Part shown: piece by piece, positions 27,051 through 37,486 of the stretch
Position numbering within the stretch: position 1 is the stretch's first letter
How the letters are laid out: each line of letters opens with the position of its first letter
NCBI GenBank assembly: GCA_004213555.1
Contig: SHAP01000001.1
Location: 310,001 to 374,000 of the forward strand
Direction of reading: 5' to 3'
Length of the DNA: 64,000 nucleotides
Source: Phycisphaeraceae bacterium
GTDB lineage: Bacteria > Planctomycetota > Phycisphaerae > Phycisphaerales > SM1A02
Program-made: the position numbers and the translations under genes
The notes under the pieces: model-generated
What the model was told of the DNA's origin: nothing
Database searches by the model: none
Seen by the model: the letters and a program-made list of their open reading frames with translations, nothing else

Positions 27051-28388
27051 ATGACCACCCCACTCCTCCATTGGCTTCTGCGATCATCTGACCTCTCCGA
27101 CGGTGGCGGCGGAGGCGGAGATGAAGGGCCACGCCGAGTAACGACCTGCTCTTTTTGCAACAAGAACAGCCGAGAAGTGGGCCCCATGGTGGAAGGGCCA
27201 GGCGATGTCTTCATTTGCACCCAATGTGTGGACCTCTGCCGCAACATCTTCCAACAAGAAAAACAACGTTCATCGCGTTCGGACAACGCACCGTCTTCGT
27301 TGCCCTCCCCCAAGGAAATCGTCGAGCATTTGGACCGGTACGTCATTGGTCAGGACCAAGCCAAACGGTTCTTGGCGGTGGCGGTCCACGCCCACTACCT
27401 TCGCATTGGTGGTGGACCAGAGCGTCCAGAACTGGACGAATCTGAAGCCCCAGAACTGGAGAAATCCAATGTTCTGATGGTGGGGCCAACGGGTACCGGA
27501 AAGACCTTGCTGGCCAAGTCTTTGGCCCGCATGCTCGATGTGCCCTTTGCCATTGGTGATGCCACCACCCTGACCGAGGCCGGATACGTCGGTGAGGATG
27601 TCGAAAACCTTTTGCTTCGGCTCCTGCAAGCCGCCGACTGGGATGTGGAAGCTGCGCAACGTGGGATCATCTACATCGACGAAATTGACAAGATTGGACG
27701 GACCACCCAGAACGTCTCCATCACCCGAGATGTCTCCGGCGAAGGGGTGCAACAAGCATTGCTCAAAATGCTCGAAGGCACCACCGCCAACGTTCCGCCC
27801 CAAGGTGGACGCAAACACCCGGAACAGAACTACATCCAGATCGATACCTCAAACATCCTGTTCGTCTGCGGCGGATCCTTTGTTGGTCTCGAAGACATCA
27901 TTCGCCGCCGCGTGGGCAAAACCCGCATCGGCTTTAGCGGAACCGAAGACGATGAATCCACCAAGGATGAACGCTCCTTGTTGGAACGCGTTACCGCGGA
28001 TGACATCACCGAATTCGGGCTCATCCCTGAACTGATTGGCCGACTCCCAGTTTTGGTGCCGCTGCGACAACTGGGCCGAGATGACCTGGTCACCGTCCTC
28101 ACGGCGCCCAAAAACGCCATCGTTCGTCAGTATCAGTATCTGTTCTCAAAGCACGGCGCCACCCTGGAATTCGAGACCGCCGCGCTTGAAGCGGTGGCGG
28201 ACATTGCGTTGGAACGCAAAACGGGGGCTCGCGCGCTCCGCTCGGTGATGGATGAATTCATGACAGATCTCTTCTACGACCTTCCTGAAATTGGCGAAGG
28301 GGCCCGGTTCGTGGTCACCGCCGAAGCCATTGGGGCCGAAAAGATCGCCTTGGCCGACCTTCGCCAAGACCAAGCCGATGCGGCCTGA
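27051..28388 (+). CDS. clpX: ATP-dependent Clp protease ATP-binding subunit ClpX
   Basis: ClpX is the hexameric AAA+ unfoldase that feeds substrates to ClpP. The 445-residue protein has a C4 zinc-binding domain (Cys33, Cys36, Cys56, Cys59), Walker A GPTGTGKT near 145-152, Walker [10 protein letters not shown] near 206, the GYVGEDVE pore loop, and the [11 protein letters not shown] sensor motif. The N-terminal extension before the zinc domain contains a glycine run of six residues (about 18-23). The protein is complete, but no clpP is seen within the window. Confidence 0.96.
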   Translation: MTTPLLHWLLRSSDLSDGGGGGGDEGPRRVTTCSFCNKNSREVGPMVEGPGDVFICTQCVDLCRNIFQQEKQRSSRSDNAPSSLPSPKEIVEHLDRYVIGQDQAKRFLAVAVHAHYLRIGGGPERPELDESEAPELEKSNVLMVGPTGTGKTLLAKSLARMLDVPFAIGDATTLTEAGYVGEDVENLLLRLLQAADWDVEAAQRGIIYIDEIDKIGRTTQNVSITRDVSGEGVQQALLKMLEGTTANVPPQGGRKHPEQNYIQIDTSNILFVCGGSFVGLEDIIRRRVGKTRIGFSGTEDDESTKDERSLLERVTADDITEFGLIPELIGRLPVLVPLRQLGRDDLVTVLTAPKNAIVRQYQYLFSKHGATLEFETAALEAVADIALERKTGARALRSVMDEFMTDLFYDLPEIGEGARFVVTAEAIGAEKIALADLRQDQADAA

Positions 28389-28480
28389 GGTCCGAGAATC
28401 CAAGAAATAGGCTGCCAGAGGCTTGCCCGATGCCGTTCATTCGGATACAGTGATCGGCTCGCCTTTTCTGGAGTGTCACG

Positions 28481-28753
28481 ATGCCACGAGTTTGCCATTT
28501 CACCGGTGCCCGTACCCAAGTTGGAAATTCCATCAAAACCCGCGGTAAAGCCAAATACCTCGGCGGTGTCGGTACGAAAGTCACGGGCATCACCCGTCGG
28601 ACCTTTCGTCCCAACCTCCAGACCGTAAATGCAGTCATTGACGGCGTTCCACGTCGAATCAAGGTGAAGGCCACCTGCATCAAAAAGGGCTGGATCGTGA
28701 AGCCCTCCAAGCGGAAGTACACCTACACCCGCAAGCTGAACGAAGAAGGCTGA
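28481..28753 (+). CDS. rpmB: 50S ribosomal protein L28
   Basis: This is a large-subunit ribosomal protein of 90 residues. It opens with PRVCHFTGARTQVGNSI and has the basic GITRRTFRPNLQ segment and the CIKKGWIVKPSKRKYT tail. The single CHFTG cysteine lacks the paired CxxC of zinc-binding L28 forms. GGAG lies 8 bases before the ATG. It is 92 bases after clpX and begins the region leading to dnaG and rpoD, so it may share that transcription unit. Confidence 0.95.
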   Translation: MPRVCHFTGARTQVGNSIKTRGKAKYLGGVGTKVTGITRRTFRPNLQTVNAVIDGVPRRIKVKATCIKKGWIVKPSKRKYTYTRKLNEEG

Positions 28754-29156
28754 AGCTCCCTCAATCCCGTCAACTCTGTCAAGCCCTCCAGGAGGAGGAC
28801 CTCGGCATGTACCTTGCGGCCACAAGCTGTGGCATGCCAGAAGCGGTCGGAAACAAGGCTTTTCTCGAAAAAGCAGGACGCAAACGGCGTGCCAACCCTT
28901 GAGAACGTTTGGCCACGATTCGTCAAGAAAAAAACCAACAAATTTGTCAGGTGGACTACCCCAAGCCGGAATACAGCGTACATTTGGTAGATCCGGAACA
29001 CTTTGCGGCCGACCTTCTCCACCCCTCCGAAGGACCGCACCGCCCAGCACGGGCAACCCTCCGGCGAGTGTCATTTCTGTTCTGCGCGGCCAACGCGTTT
29101 CTTTCGAGTCTGCACCGCCCCCAAAATTTGGTTTTCTTCGGAAAGTTTTCCCGACC
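28754..29156. other. 403-base spacer between rpmB and dnaG
   Basis: This is the longest gap in the window. It contains one short reading frame with a very strong ribosome site (listed separately) and no tRNA, terminator or recognised RNA. An open frame in phase with dnaG runs through most of it from a TTG at 28899, but its translated sequence lacks any conserved primase residues, so I treat it as non-coding. A further frame from a TTG at 28909 reads MATIRQEKNQQ and onwards, then overlaps dnaG; support is weak. Confidence 0.5.
28807..28902 (+). CDS. Candidate 31-residue small protein or leader
   Basis: An ATG at 28807 sits 8 bases after AGGAGGAGG, one of the strongest Shine-Dalgarno matches in the window. 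It opens a 31-codon frame with a basic end (GRKRRANP) that stops at 28902. The same frame is open upstream without a good start. The peptide has a cysteine at position 8 and no hydrophobic segment. I do not recognise it. It could be a small protein, a translated leader controlling dnaG, or chance. Confidence 0.3.
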   Translation: MYLAATSCGMPEAVGNKAFLEKAGRKRRANP

Positions 29157-31115
29157 TTGTTTGATCGAGACTTCATCCAGCGCGTCCGCGACGCCGTGTC
29201 CCTGCCCGACCTCATCGGGCGTGACCATCGCGTGGAACCTCAAGGTCGAGAATACAAATGCATTTGTCCCTTCCACAATGACACGAAGCCCTCTTTGGGC
29301 ATCTATGAACGGCATGGCGAGTGGCGGTACAAATGCTTTGCCTGCGGTGCGAGTGGGGACTGCTTCACATACTTGATGGAATACCACAAGATGTCTTTTG
29401 TTGAAGCGGTTCGGGAGTGCGCTGACTTCGTTGGAATTGAAGTCCCCACCACACCCGGTCGGCGACAAGAGGGCCCCGACCGCCGCACCATGCTTGATGT
29501 CATGCAAGCCGCGCAAGACTTCTACGTGACGGCCCTCGCTTCTCCCGCCGGAGCAGAAGCTCGAGCAACTTTTGTCAAGCGTGGATACGACGAGGAGGCC
29601 CAACGTGAACTTGGGTTGGGTTTCGCGCCTGCGGGCTGGGAAAATCTGGTTCCCCATTTGACGGGCCGGGGCATCCCCCTCAACTTGCTCCGGCAAATGG
29701 GCCTGGCCAAGGTGCGGCAACAAGGTGACGGAGCGTATGACGCTTTCCGAAATAGACTGATGTTCCCGATTCGGGACGCACAGGGCCGCGTGGTCGCGTT
29801 TGGTGGACGCATCGTCGACCCCGAAGACAACCCCAAGTACCTCAATTCACCTGAGCATCCTCTGTTCTTCAAAGGAAAGTTGTTGTACGGGTTTGACGTG
29901 GCTGCAAAGTCGATCGAAAACGAGAACCTTGCCATTGTTTGCGAGGGGTACACCGACGCCCTCGCTTGCCACCGCTTCGGATTCCATCACGCCGTGGCCA
30001 CCTTGGGCACCGCCATGACCAGCGACCATGCACGCCTGCTCGAGCGTCGCACCAGCCGGGTGCTGCTCCTGTTTGATGGCGATGCCGCGGGCATTCGAGC
30101 CGCGCGCCGAGCGGTTGAAATCACCTTCAAGCAAAATCTCGACGTCACCATCTGCGTGCTGCCCGAAGGTCAAGATCCTGATGATGTCTTGCAAGACGGC
30201 GGTCCTGAAGCATTCCGTGCGCAACTGGATCGAGCTGTGGATGCTCTGGAATGGCTGCTCAGTGAGTTTGCCAAAGACGCTGAAGGTGCCGATGGCGATG
30301 CCGATCGGTTCCGCCGCACGGAACGCTTCCTTCTGGAGCTGGCCAACCTTGGGTTCCACACCATGCCCGCCCTGCGGCAAGATTTTGTGCTTCGCCGCAT
30401 CGGATCCATCTTGGAGACCGAACCGGTCACCGTGAAATCCATGATGCCTCCGGCTCGGGCCGCAGCAACGCGTGAAGACAAACCCATCGGGGCCTCCAGC
30501 ACGATTTCCGAAAGTTCGGTCTCCCCGGTGAACCACACGTCCGGGACCCAAGCTGAAATGGTTGAGGGGCCCAATGGCGCTGAATTTGAAGTGTTCGACA
30601 TTCCGCCCGAATTGCTTGGAGAAGGGCAGGCGATCCCCGAACAAGCCGAAGCGGCAACGCAATTTCATTCCGGCTTGACCAGCAGCCCCGCCGATCGGCG
30701 ACGAAGACGCGCAGAAGAAAATGTCATGCTGGCCCTTCTGGCCTTCGCCGAAGCGGAGCCCGATCTGGCTTGGCCCGAGAGCACTCGTCGTTTGAATCTC
30801 CAAACCCAACCGCTGGCGGACTTGGCGCAACGGCTGCTCGAGGTAAATTTGGGACCACGTTGTTCCATGGTTCTCGATGAACTTCGCAGCCAAGGTCAAG
30901 ACGACACCGCCTTGCGACACTGGCAAGGACAAGCCGAACACCTGCTGCGCGGCGAAGAACCCCCTCAGGTTCTTTTGGAACGAGCGATCGAAGACCTTCT
31001 CATGGTCAACGAACGCGAAGCCAACCAAAGAGCCGACTCCGAAGCCAAAAAAGCTGCTGCGGCCGGCGATTTTTCGGCATTGGATGCCATTCGACAACGG
31101 AGGCGTATGGGATGA
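29157..31115 (+). CDS. dnaG: DNA primase
   Basis: Primase makes RNA primers for DNA replication. The 652-residue protein begins FDRDFIQRVRDAVSLPDLI and has a CHC2 zinc-binding domain with CPFHNDTKPS (Cys37, His40) and CFACGASGD (Cys60, Cys63). The RNA-polymerase core follows (KVRQQGDGAYDAFRNRLMFPI). The TOPRIM motifs are VCEGYTDALA and LLFDGDAAG. The C-terminal helicase-binding part is diverged and acidic. I chose TTG at 29157 because conserved residues start there. The next gene, rpoD, follows 55 bases on, giving an rpmB-dnaG-rpoD order. Confidence 0.94.
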   Translation: MFDRDFIQRVRDAVSLPDLIGRDHRVEPQGREYKCICPFHNDTKPSLGIYERHGEWRYKCFACGASGDCFTYLMEYHKMSFVEAVRECADFVGIEVPTTPGRRQEGPDRRTMLDVMQAAQDFYVTALASPAGAEARATFVKRGYDEEAQRELGLGFAPAGWENLVPHLTGRGIPLNLLRQMGLAKVRQQGDGAYDAFRNRLMFPIRDAQGRVVAFGGRIVDPEDNPKYLNSPEHPLFFKGKLLYGFDVAAKSIENENLAIVCEGYTDALACHRFGFHHAVATLGTAMTSDHARLLERRTSRVLLLFDGDAAGIRAARRAVEITFKQNLDVTICVLPEGQDPDDVLQDGGPEAFRAQLDRAVDALEWLLSEFAKDAEGADGDADRFRRTERFLLELANLGFHTMPALRQDFVLRRIGSILETEPVTVKSMMPPARAAATREDKPIGASSTISESSVSPVNHTSGTQAEMVEGPNGAEFEVFDIPPELLGEGQAIPEQAEAATQFHSGLTSSPADRRRRRAEENVMLALLAFAEAEPDLAWPESTRRLNLQTQPLADLAQRLLEVNLGPRCSMVLDELRSQGQDDTALRHWQGQAEHLLRGEEPPQVLLERAIEDLLMVNEREANQRADSEAKKAAAAGDFSALDAIRQRRRMG

Positions 31116-31170
31116 ACCTGCCCTCCACCACGATTTCTTTTCTTTTTCGAATCACCTGAGCCCACCACCG

Positions 31171-32975
<1,805 letters not shown>

Positions 32976-32979
<4 letters not shown>

Positions 32980-33629
32980 GCCTGCACGGGATTGCAGAGG
33001 GTGCCCACGCCCGCAATCGACACCTCAACCGAATCGCCGCCCCGCAAAAAGCGGGGCGGTGTTCTTCCGGCCCCTACGCCCGAGGGCGTGCCAGTCAGGA
33101 GCACCGTGCCCGCGGGCAACGTGGTGTCTTGGCTGAGGTGGGCGATGATTTCTCGCACCGAAAAAATCATGTCCGCGGTGGCGCCGTCTTGCACCACCTC
33201 GCCGTTCAGCGTCGTCACGATCCGCAGGGCTTGGGGGTCGGACACCTCTTCTGCCGATCGCCAAGGACCAATCGGGCAGAAAGAGTCAAAGCTCTTGCCA
33301 CGGACAAACTGCCCGCCGGATCCGTGCTTCTGCCACCACCGCGCGGTGATGTCGTTCGCCGCGGCATAGCCAGCCACGTACGACAGGGCGTCTTCGAGGG
33401 CGACATCTTTGGTGTCGCGCCCCAACAGAACAGCCAGTTCCCCCTCGTAGTCCACCTGTTCGGTTTCGCAACACGCAGGCAGGACGATGGGGTCGCCCTC
33501 TCCCGTCACACGGAAAGGGGCTTTGGCAAACACCATGGGGCGTTCCGGGGCGTCGTTGCCCAACTCGGCCGCGTGGTCGCGGTAGTTGCGACCAATCCCC
33601 AACACACACACCACTTCGGGGAACGTCAT
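32976..33629 (-). CDS. Fumarylacetoacetate hydrolase family protein
   Basis: FAH-family enzymes cleave or decarboxylate beta-dicarbonyl acids such as acylpyruvates. The 217-residue single-domain form has GRNYRDHAAELG, PMVFAKAP, the metal-binding YEGELAVLLG, GKSFDSFCPIGPW and LLTGTPSGVGAG. The ATG at 33629 overlaps the ggt stop (ATGA), so the two are one transcript. The C-terminus overlaps the end of rpoD by four bases. The substrate is not readable; acylpyruvase or oxaloacetate decarboxylase activity are possible. Confidence 0.88.
33037..33059 (+). terminator. Hairpin inside the FAH gene, possible rpoD terminator
   Basis: CCGCCCCGC-AAAAA-GCGGGGCGG is a perfect 9-5-9 inverted repeat about 60 bases past the rpoD stop but inside the convergent FAH coding frame. 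On the plus strand it is followed by TGTTCTT, a weak T-rich run. It could end rpoD transcription; in the FAH reading it encodes PPRFLRGG. Confidence 0.45.
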
Positions 33630-35224
33630 CGAGCCACCGCCTGTCCATCTCGGCGGGGATCGCTGCCCCCGCACCATCCACCTTCATGACGAAGGATCGC
33701 TTGCCCTCCGCCAAACGAAACCGTGCTCTTGTCGGCCCGCGCGATGCGGTGCCCCAAAGCTTCCAGACCGGCCACCCATGCGTCATCGCACTGCGGCTCC
33801 ACCGCAACCAAAAGACCTTCTTCCACCCTCCAACGCGGCGCGTCCAGCGCGGTCTGGGGCGAGGCCCCCTGCATCACCCGCAGTCCCACCTGCAGTTGCC
33901 CCTGAGGTTGCATCATGCCGCCCATGACGCCAAAGGCCATCACCGGTTCCGGGCCACTTGAACCTGCTCGGGTGACGAAGCCAGGAATAATCGTGTGGTA
34001 CGGACGCTTCGAGGGTGCCGCCACATTGGGATGATCCGGAACGCAGACAAACCCACAGCCTCGGTTTTGCAAGGCAATGCCTGTCCCAGGAACCACAATG
34101 CCGGATCCAAACCCCATGTAATTCGATTGAATGAAGCTGGTGGCTCGGCCTCGGGCATCCGCCGCACACATCAAGACCGTCCCACCAGGCTTGGGCACGC
34201 CGTGATCAAAATCTTGCGCCTGTTCGAGATCCACTTCCATGGCAATCGCGTGGATCCGTTCGTCCTGCAACGCCTCCTCCGGCGTTTCGGGCACATGTTC
34301 GGGATCGGCCACCATGCGATGCGCTTCTCGAAAGCCGAGCTTCATGGCTTCGATCGCCAAGTGAGCCCCTTCAACCCCATCGGGATCCATCCCCCACGCA
34401 TCCAATTCCCGCAGGATCCCCAACGCAAAAAGCATGGCGATGCCCTGACCGTTGGGCGGGATCTGGTGAAACGTCAAATCACCGCACGTCAGCGCAATGG
34501 GATCCACCCACATCCCAGAGTGGTTGGCGAGATCCTCGGCCCGCAAGGCCCCACCTTCCCGCACGCTGTGATCGTGCAAACGCTCGGCCAATTCGCCGCG
34601 GTAGAACGCATCACGGCCGTCCCGAGCCAACGTCTTCAGCGTGAGCGCGTGTTCGGGAAGTTGCACCTGCTCGCCAGGTCTTGGGGTGCGACCATCCCGA
34701 GTAAAGGTGGTGTTCCAACCAGACAGGTGGCCAAACCTTGCCGCCGATCTGGCCCAGTAATAGGCGGTCTGGGGCGCGACCCGAAAACCATCTTGGGCCA
34801 GACGAATGGCCGGCTCGAGCAATCGGGCCATGGGCAAGGTGCCAAACCGTTCGTACAAAGTAAACCACGCGTCGATCGCTCCGGGCGTGGTGACCGGTTC
34901 CCATCCGACGGGATCGATCTGTCCTCGGGCCAAGATCCTTTCGGCATCAAACGCCGCCGGAGAACGGCCGGACCCATTGAAGCCATGCAAGCGATGCGCG
35001 TCCCAATGCAAACAAAAGGCGTCCGACCCCAAACCGTTGCTGGTGGGCTCGGTGACTGTCAACGCCGCGGCGGTGGCGATGGCCGCATCGATGCTGTTGC
35101 CGCCCTCGGCCAACATCTCGAGGCCCGCTTGGGCCGCCAACGGCTGGCTGGTGGCCACCACCGAATCTCCAAAGACGGGCTCGCGGCGGGATGGGTAAGG
35201 ATGGTCAAAGGTCGTCGGCAGCAT
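33626..35224 (-). CDS. Gamma-glutamyltranspeptidase family protein, cytoplasmic type
   Basis: These N-terminal nucleophile hydrolases cleave gamma-glutamyl bonds, for example in glutathione. The 532-residue precursor should be cut before Thr349 (PKPGG then TVLMC), leaving the catalytic threonine on the small subunit. Typical motifs are EGGNSIDAAIA, GLGSDAF, TTPGAIDAW, PPNGQGIAM, SFIQSNYMGFGSG and GVMGGMMQPQG. There is no signal peptide, as in the YwrD-like branch, so it may be cytoplasmic. It is the upstream partner of the FAH-family gene by an ATGA overlap. Confidence 0.88.
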   Translation of the reverse strand: MLPTTFDHPYPSRREPVFGDSVVATSQPLAAQAGLEMLAEGGNSIDAAIATAAALTVTEPTSNGLGSDAFCLHWDAHRLHGFNGSGRSPAAFDAERILARGQIDPVGWEPVTTPGAIDAWFTLYERFGTLPMARLLEPAIRLAQDGFRVAPQTAYYWARSAARFGHLSGWNTTFTRDGRTPRPGEQVQLPEHALTLKTLARDGRDAFYRGELAERLHDHSVREGGALRAEDLANHSGMWVDPIALTCGDLTFHQIPPNGQGIAMLFALGILRELDAWGMDPDGVEGAHLAIEAMKLGFREAHRMVADPEHVPETPEEALQDERIHAIAMEVDLEQAQDFDHGVPKPGGTVLMCAADARGRATSFIQSNYMGFGSGIVVPGTGIALQNRGCGFVCVPDHPNVAAPSKRPYHTIIPGFVTRAGSSGPEPVMAFGVMGGMMQPQGQLQVGLRVMQGASPQTALDAPRWRVEEGLLVAVEPQCDDAWVAGLEALGHRIARADKSTVSFGGGQAILRHEGGWCGGSDPRRDGQAVAR

Positions 35225-35263
35225 GGCACTGCGATTCTACGAAGGGTCGGCTAGGCTCCGCGC

Positions 35264-36061
35264 GTGGATCTTGTGGATCAACTCATCTTGGTGGGCACTG
35301 GCCTTGGTGCTGGACTCATGGGCGGGCTCTTGGGCATCGGAGGCTCGGTGGTCATGATTCCCATCATCGTGCACGTGGTCGGCCGCGATCAGCACTTTGC
35401 CCAAGGGGCCGCGATGCTGGTCAACGTCTTTGTCGCCATCCCGGCAGCCTTGCGTCACCACAAGGGGGGCCGGGTGCGAATGGAACTGGTGCAGTGGTTC
35501 GCCCCCACCACCGTGCTCTTCATCCTGTGCGGGGTGTGGCTCAGCAACCAATTCGAGGATCCCAAACAATTGGGGTTGGTCTTTGGGGTGTTCATGCTCG
35601 CCGAAGTGGTCAACACGATGGTGAAAGTCATTCGCCCCCCCAACGACCAGTCCAGTGGCCAAGAGACAACTGACCAAGTTCGCTTCCCGGCGGTAGCCAG
35701 CGTGGGCGCTCTCACGGGCGTGGCCGCGGGTCTGTTGGGAATTGGCGGCGGCGTGGTCAGCGTGCCCTTGATGACCACCTTCGCCAAAGTGCCACTGCGT
35801 TTGGCCATCGCCACCAGCTCAGCCGCCATGATTCTGTCGGCCCCTCTTGGTGCATATCGCAAAGTGTGGACGCTCCCCGAGATGTCCAGTGTTGAAGGGC
35901 CCATCACGGCCGCCATCACCACCGCCGCCTACATGGCTGTGGGTGCCGTGGTCGGGGCGAGGATCGGTGCGGGACTCACCGGGAATGTGCCCATTCGCTG
36001 GATCCGCGCCGTGTTTGCCGCGCTGTTGGCTTGGGTGAGCTGGCGGTTTTTGGTGGGGTGA
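35264..36061 (+). CDS. TSUP (TauE/SafE) family membrane transporter
   Basis: TSUP proteins export sulfite, sulfoacetate or related organic anions. The 265-residue protein has about eight transmembrane segments in two homologous halves, each starting with the family loop: GAGLMGGLLGIGGSVVMIPII near residue 15 and GVAAGLLGIGGGVVSVPLM near 150. The start is GTG at 35264, 39 bases from the divergent ggt start. It ends one base before the convergent lectin gene. The substrate is unknown, and nearby genes give no clue apart from ggt. Confidence 0.88.
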   Translation: MDLVDQLILVGTGLGAGLMGGLLGIGGSVVMIPIIVHVVGRDQHFAQGAAMLVNVFVAIPAALRHHKGGRVRMELVQWFAPTTVLFILCGVWLSNQFEDPKQLGLVFGVFMLAEVVNTMVKVIRPPNDQSSGQETTDQVRFPAVASVGALTGVAAGLLGIGGGVVSVPLMTTFAKVPLRLAIATSSAAMILSAPLGAYRKVWTLPEMSSVEGPITAAITTAAYMAVGAVVGARIGAGLTGNVPIRWIRAVFAALLAWVSWRFLVG

Positions 36062-36062
36062 T

Positions 36063-37349
36063 TCAGCCGTCTGAGCAAGGGCCCCAAGTGGAAACAATGA
36101 TCAGAAGGTCGGTGAAGTCCACTTGTCCATCGTCGGTGATGTCACCGGGACAAGCATCAACAGCAGGTTCACACACGATGGAACCGCAAGTTGAACCGAC
36201 ACCAGAGAATTGGCCACCCGCTGCATCACAACTTGAACTCAAAGCAACAACACAACTCGTGCCAATGCAACAGGCCCCCAGCTCACACTGATCTGGGATA
36301 CCGTTGAGATCAGAATCTGTAAGCGTCCCAGACAAAATCTGACCAAAATCAACAATACCGTCGTTGTTGCAATCTGCAGACCACTCGGACATCCAGAAGT
36401 TCAAGTTGGGCCAGCATCCTGAAGGACCACCGATGTCATTCCAACCTGCCTCTGAAGGTGCACAAGTCATGGTCGCATGTGGTCCGTCACCACTTGGTTG
36501 GCCTGAGAGCCAGTTGGTATAGACGACTGGCTCACCATCGGACCACGGCAGGCCTTCACCTTGGTAGCCAATCCAAGGAGCATCGAGGCAGTCGTCCATC
36601 AGTCGAACAAAATCTTCTTCTGCAGCGCTCGTCAAACTAACGAGATCTCCACCAACTGCTCGTGAACGTGCCAAGGCTTCAGACCAACACACCGATCCCA
36701 CCGCCGTGTCCTGTTGGTAGAGGTACCAGTGACCATTGCCACCCTCTGCCTCTGACCACTGTTTTGCCTCACAGATGTCGGGGATGTTGTCTTGGTCGTA
36801 GTCCTGCAACGAGCCATCGAGAATTTGACCGTAATCGACGATGCCATCGTTGTTGCAGTCCGATGACCACTCAAGCATGGCACCCCACTCGATCGTCTCA
36901 TCAACATCAGTCCAGACAGTGTCATCTTGCCATCGAATTCCAAGTATTTCTGCGTCGGTGCCAAGTGAATCATTGGCTGGGGTCTGAATCCCTTCGTAAT
37001 CAATGCCCCATCCCATGTAATCCATAGGCTCGCCAGTCTCCCAAAACCATCCCCCAGCTGGCTCGGAGTAATCCGGCGCTGCTGCATCTTGGTAACCACC
37101 TGTAACAAACGCAATGTTCGCAATGGCGTCACGAAGTTGATCAACAAAAACACCCTCTTCTGCAGAGGTAATCGTGACAAAGTGTGCTCCTACGGCGTCA
37201 GCTACGGTTCTGTGTTGGGAGATCGTGACCTGTTCGACTCTCATTTGGTACCAGTGACCATTTCCCCCGTCCTCCACTCGCCACTGCAACGCATCCTGTG
37301 CTGCAGAAAAACTTGAACCTGCCAACGCCAACGCCATTACTGATTTCAT
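36063..37349 (-). CDS. Secreted protein with two C-type-lectin-like domains and dockerin-like repeats
   Basis: This is a probable extracellular carbohydrate- or surface-binding protein of 428 residues. A short signal peptide (cleavage near 16) is followed by a C-type-lectin-like domain at 19-161, a calcium loop CNNDGIVDYGQIL at 165-193, a second lectin-like domain at 200-325, and a near copy CNNDGIVDFGQIL at 327-355. A cysteine-rich segment spans 356-394, and a final dockerin-like half, CPGDITDDGQVDFTDLL, lies at 400-428. The two lectin+loop blocks are clearly an internal duplication (GGNGHWY in both). AAGGA precedes the ATG. Base use is less GC-rich than neighbours. The ligand is unknown. 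Confidence 0.8.
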   Translation of the reverse strand: MKSVMALALAGSSFSAAQDALQWRVEDGGNGHWYQMRVEQVTISQHRTVADAVGAHFVTITSAEEGVFVDQLRDAIANIAFVTGGYQDAAAPDYSEPAGGWFWETGEPMDYMGWGIDYEGIQTPANDSLGTDAEILGIRWQDDTVWTDVDETIEWGAMLEWSSDCNNDGIVDYGQILDGSLQDYDQDNIPDICEAKQWSEAEGGNGHWYLYQQDTAVGSVCWSEALARSRAVGGDLVSLTSAAEEDFVRLMDDCLDAPWIGYQGEGLPWSDGEPVVYTNWLSGQPSGDGPHATMTCAPSEAGWNDIGGPSGCWPNLNFWMSEWSADCNNDGIVDFGQILSGTLTDSDLNGIPDQCELGACCIGTSCVVALSSSCDAAGGQFSGVGSTCGSIVCEPAVDACPGDITDDGQVDFTDLLIIVSTWGPCSDG

Positions 37350-37431
37350 GTTTCATCCTTCGGGGTTTCTTACTTTGTACCAAGATCGAACCCTTCTTGG
37401 TGGGGCTGTGGAAAACATGGGTAGGAAACAA

Positions 37432-37459
37432 AAAAGCCCGCCGTCACCGGCGGGCTTTT
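37432..37459 (-). terminator. Rho-independent terminator of the PEP-CTERM lectin gene
   Basis: AAAAGCCCGCCG and CGGCGGGCTTTT are perfect 12-base arms around a TCAC loop. Read on the minus strand the GC stem is followed by six Ts, a textbook intrinsic terminator about 30 bases past the stop of the gene at 37487. The A-rich side also gives a T-run on the plus strand, so it may be bidirectional. Confidence 0.9.
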
Positions 37460-37486
37460 AGGAAAATCTTTTTGTCGCAAAGACAA

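Noticed and set aside
29847-31097. Antisense frame of 416 codons opposite dnaG
   Set aside because: It is a shadow of the conserved primase gene.
30877-31170. Open frame upstream of rpoD extending into dnaG
   Set aside because: It is in a different frame from dnaG and has no sigma-like sequence before residue 1 of the chosen start.
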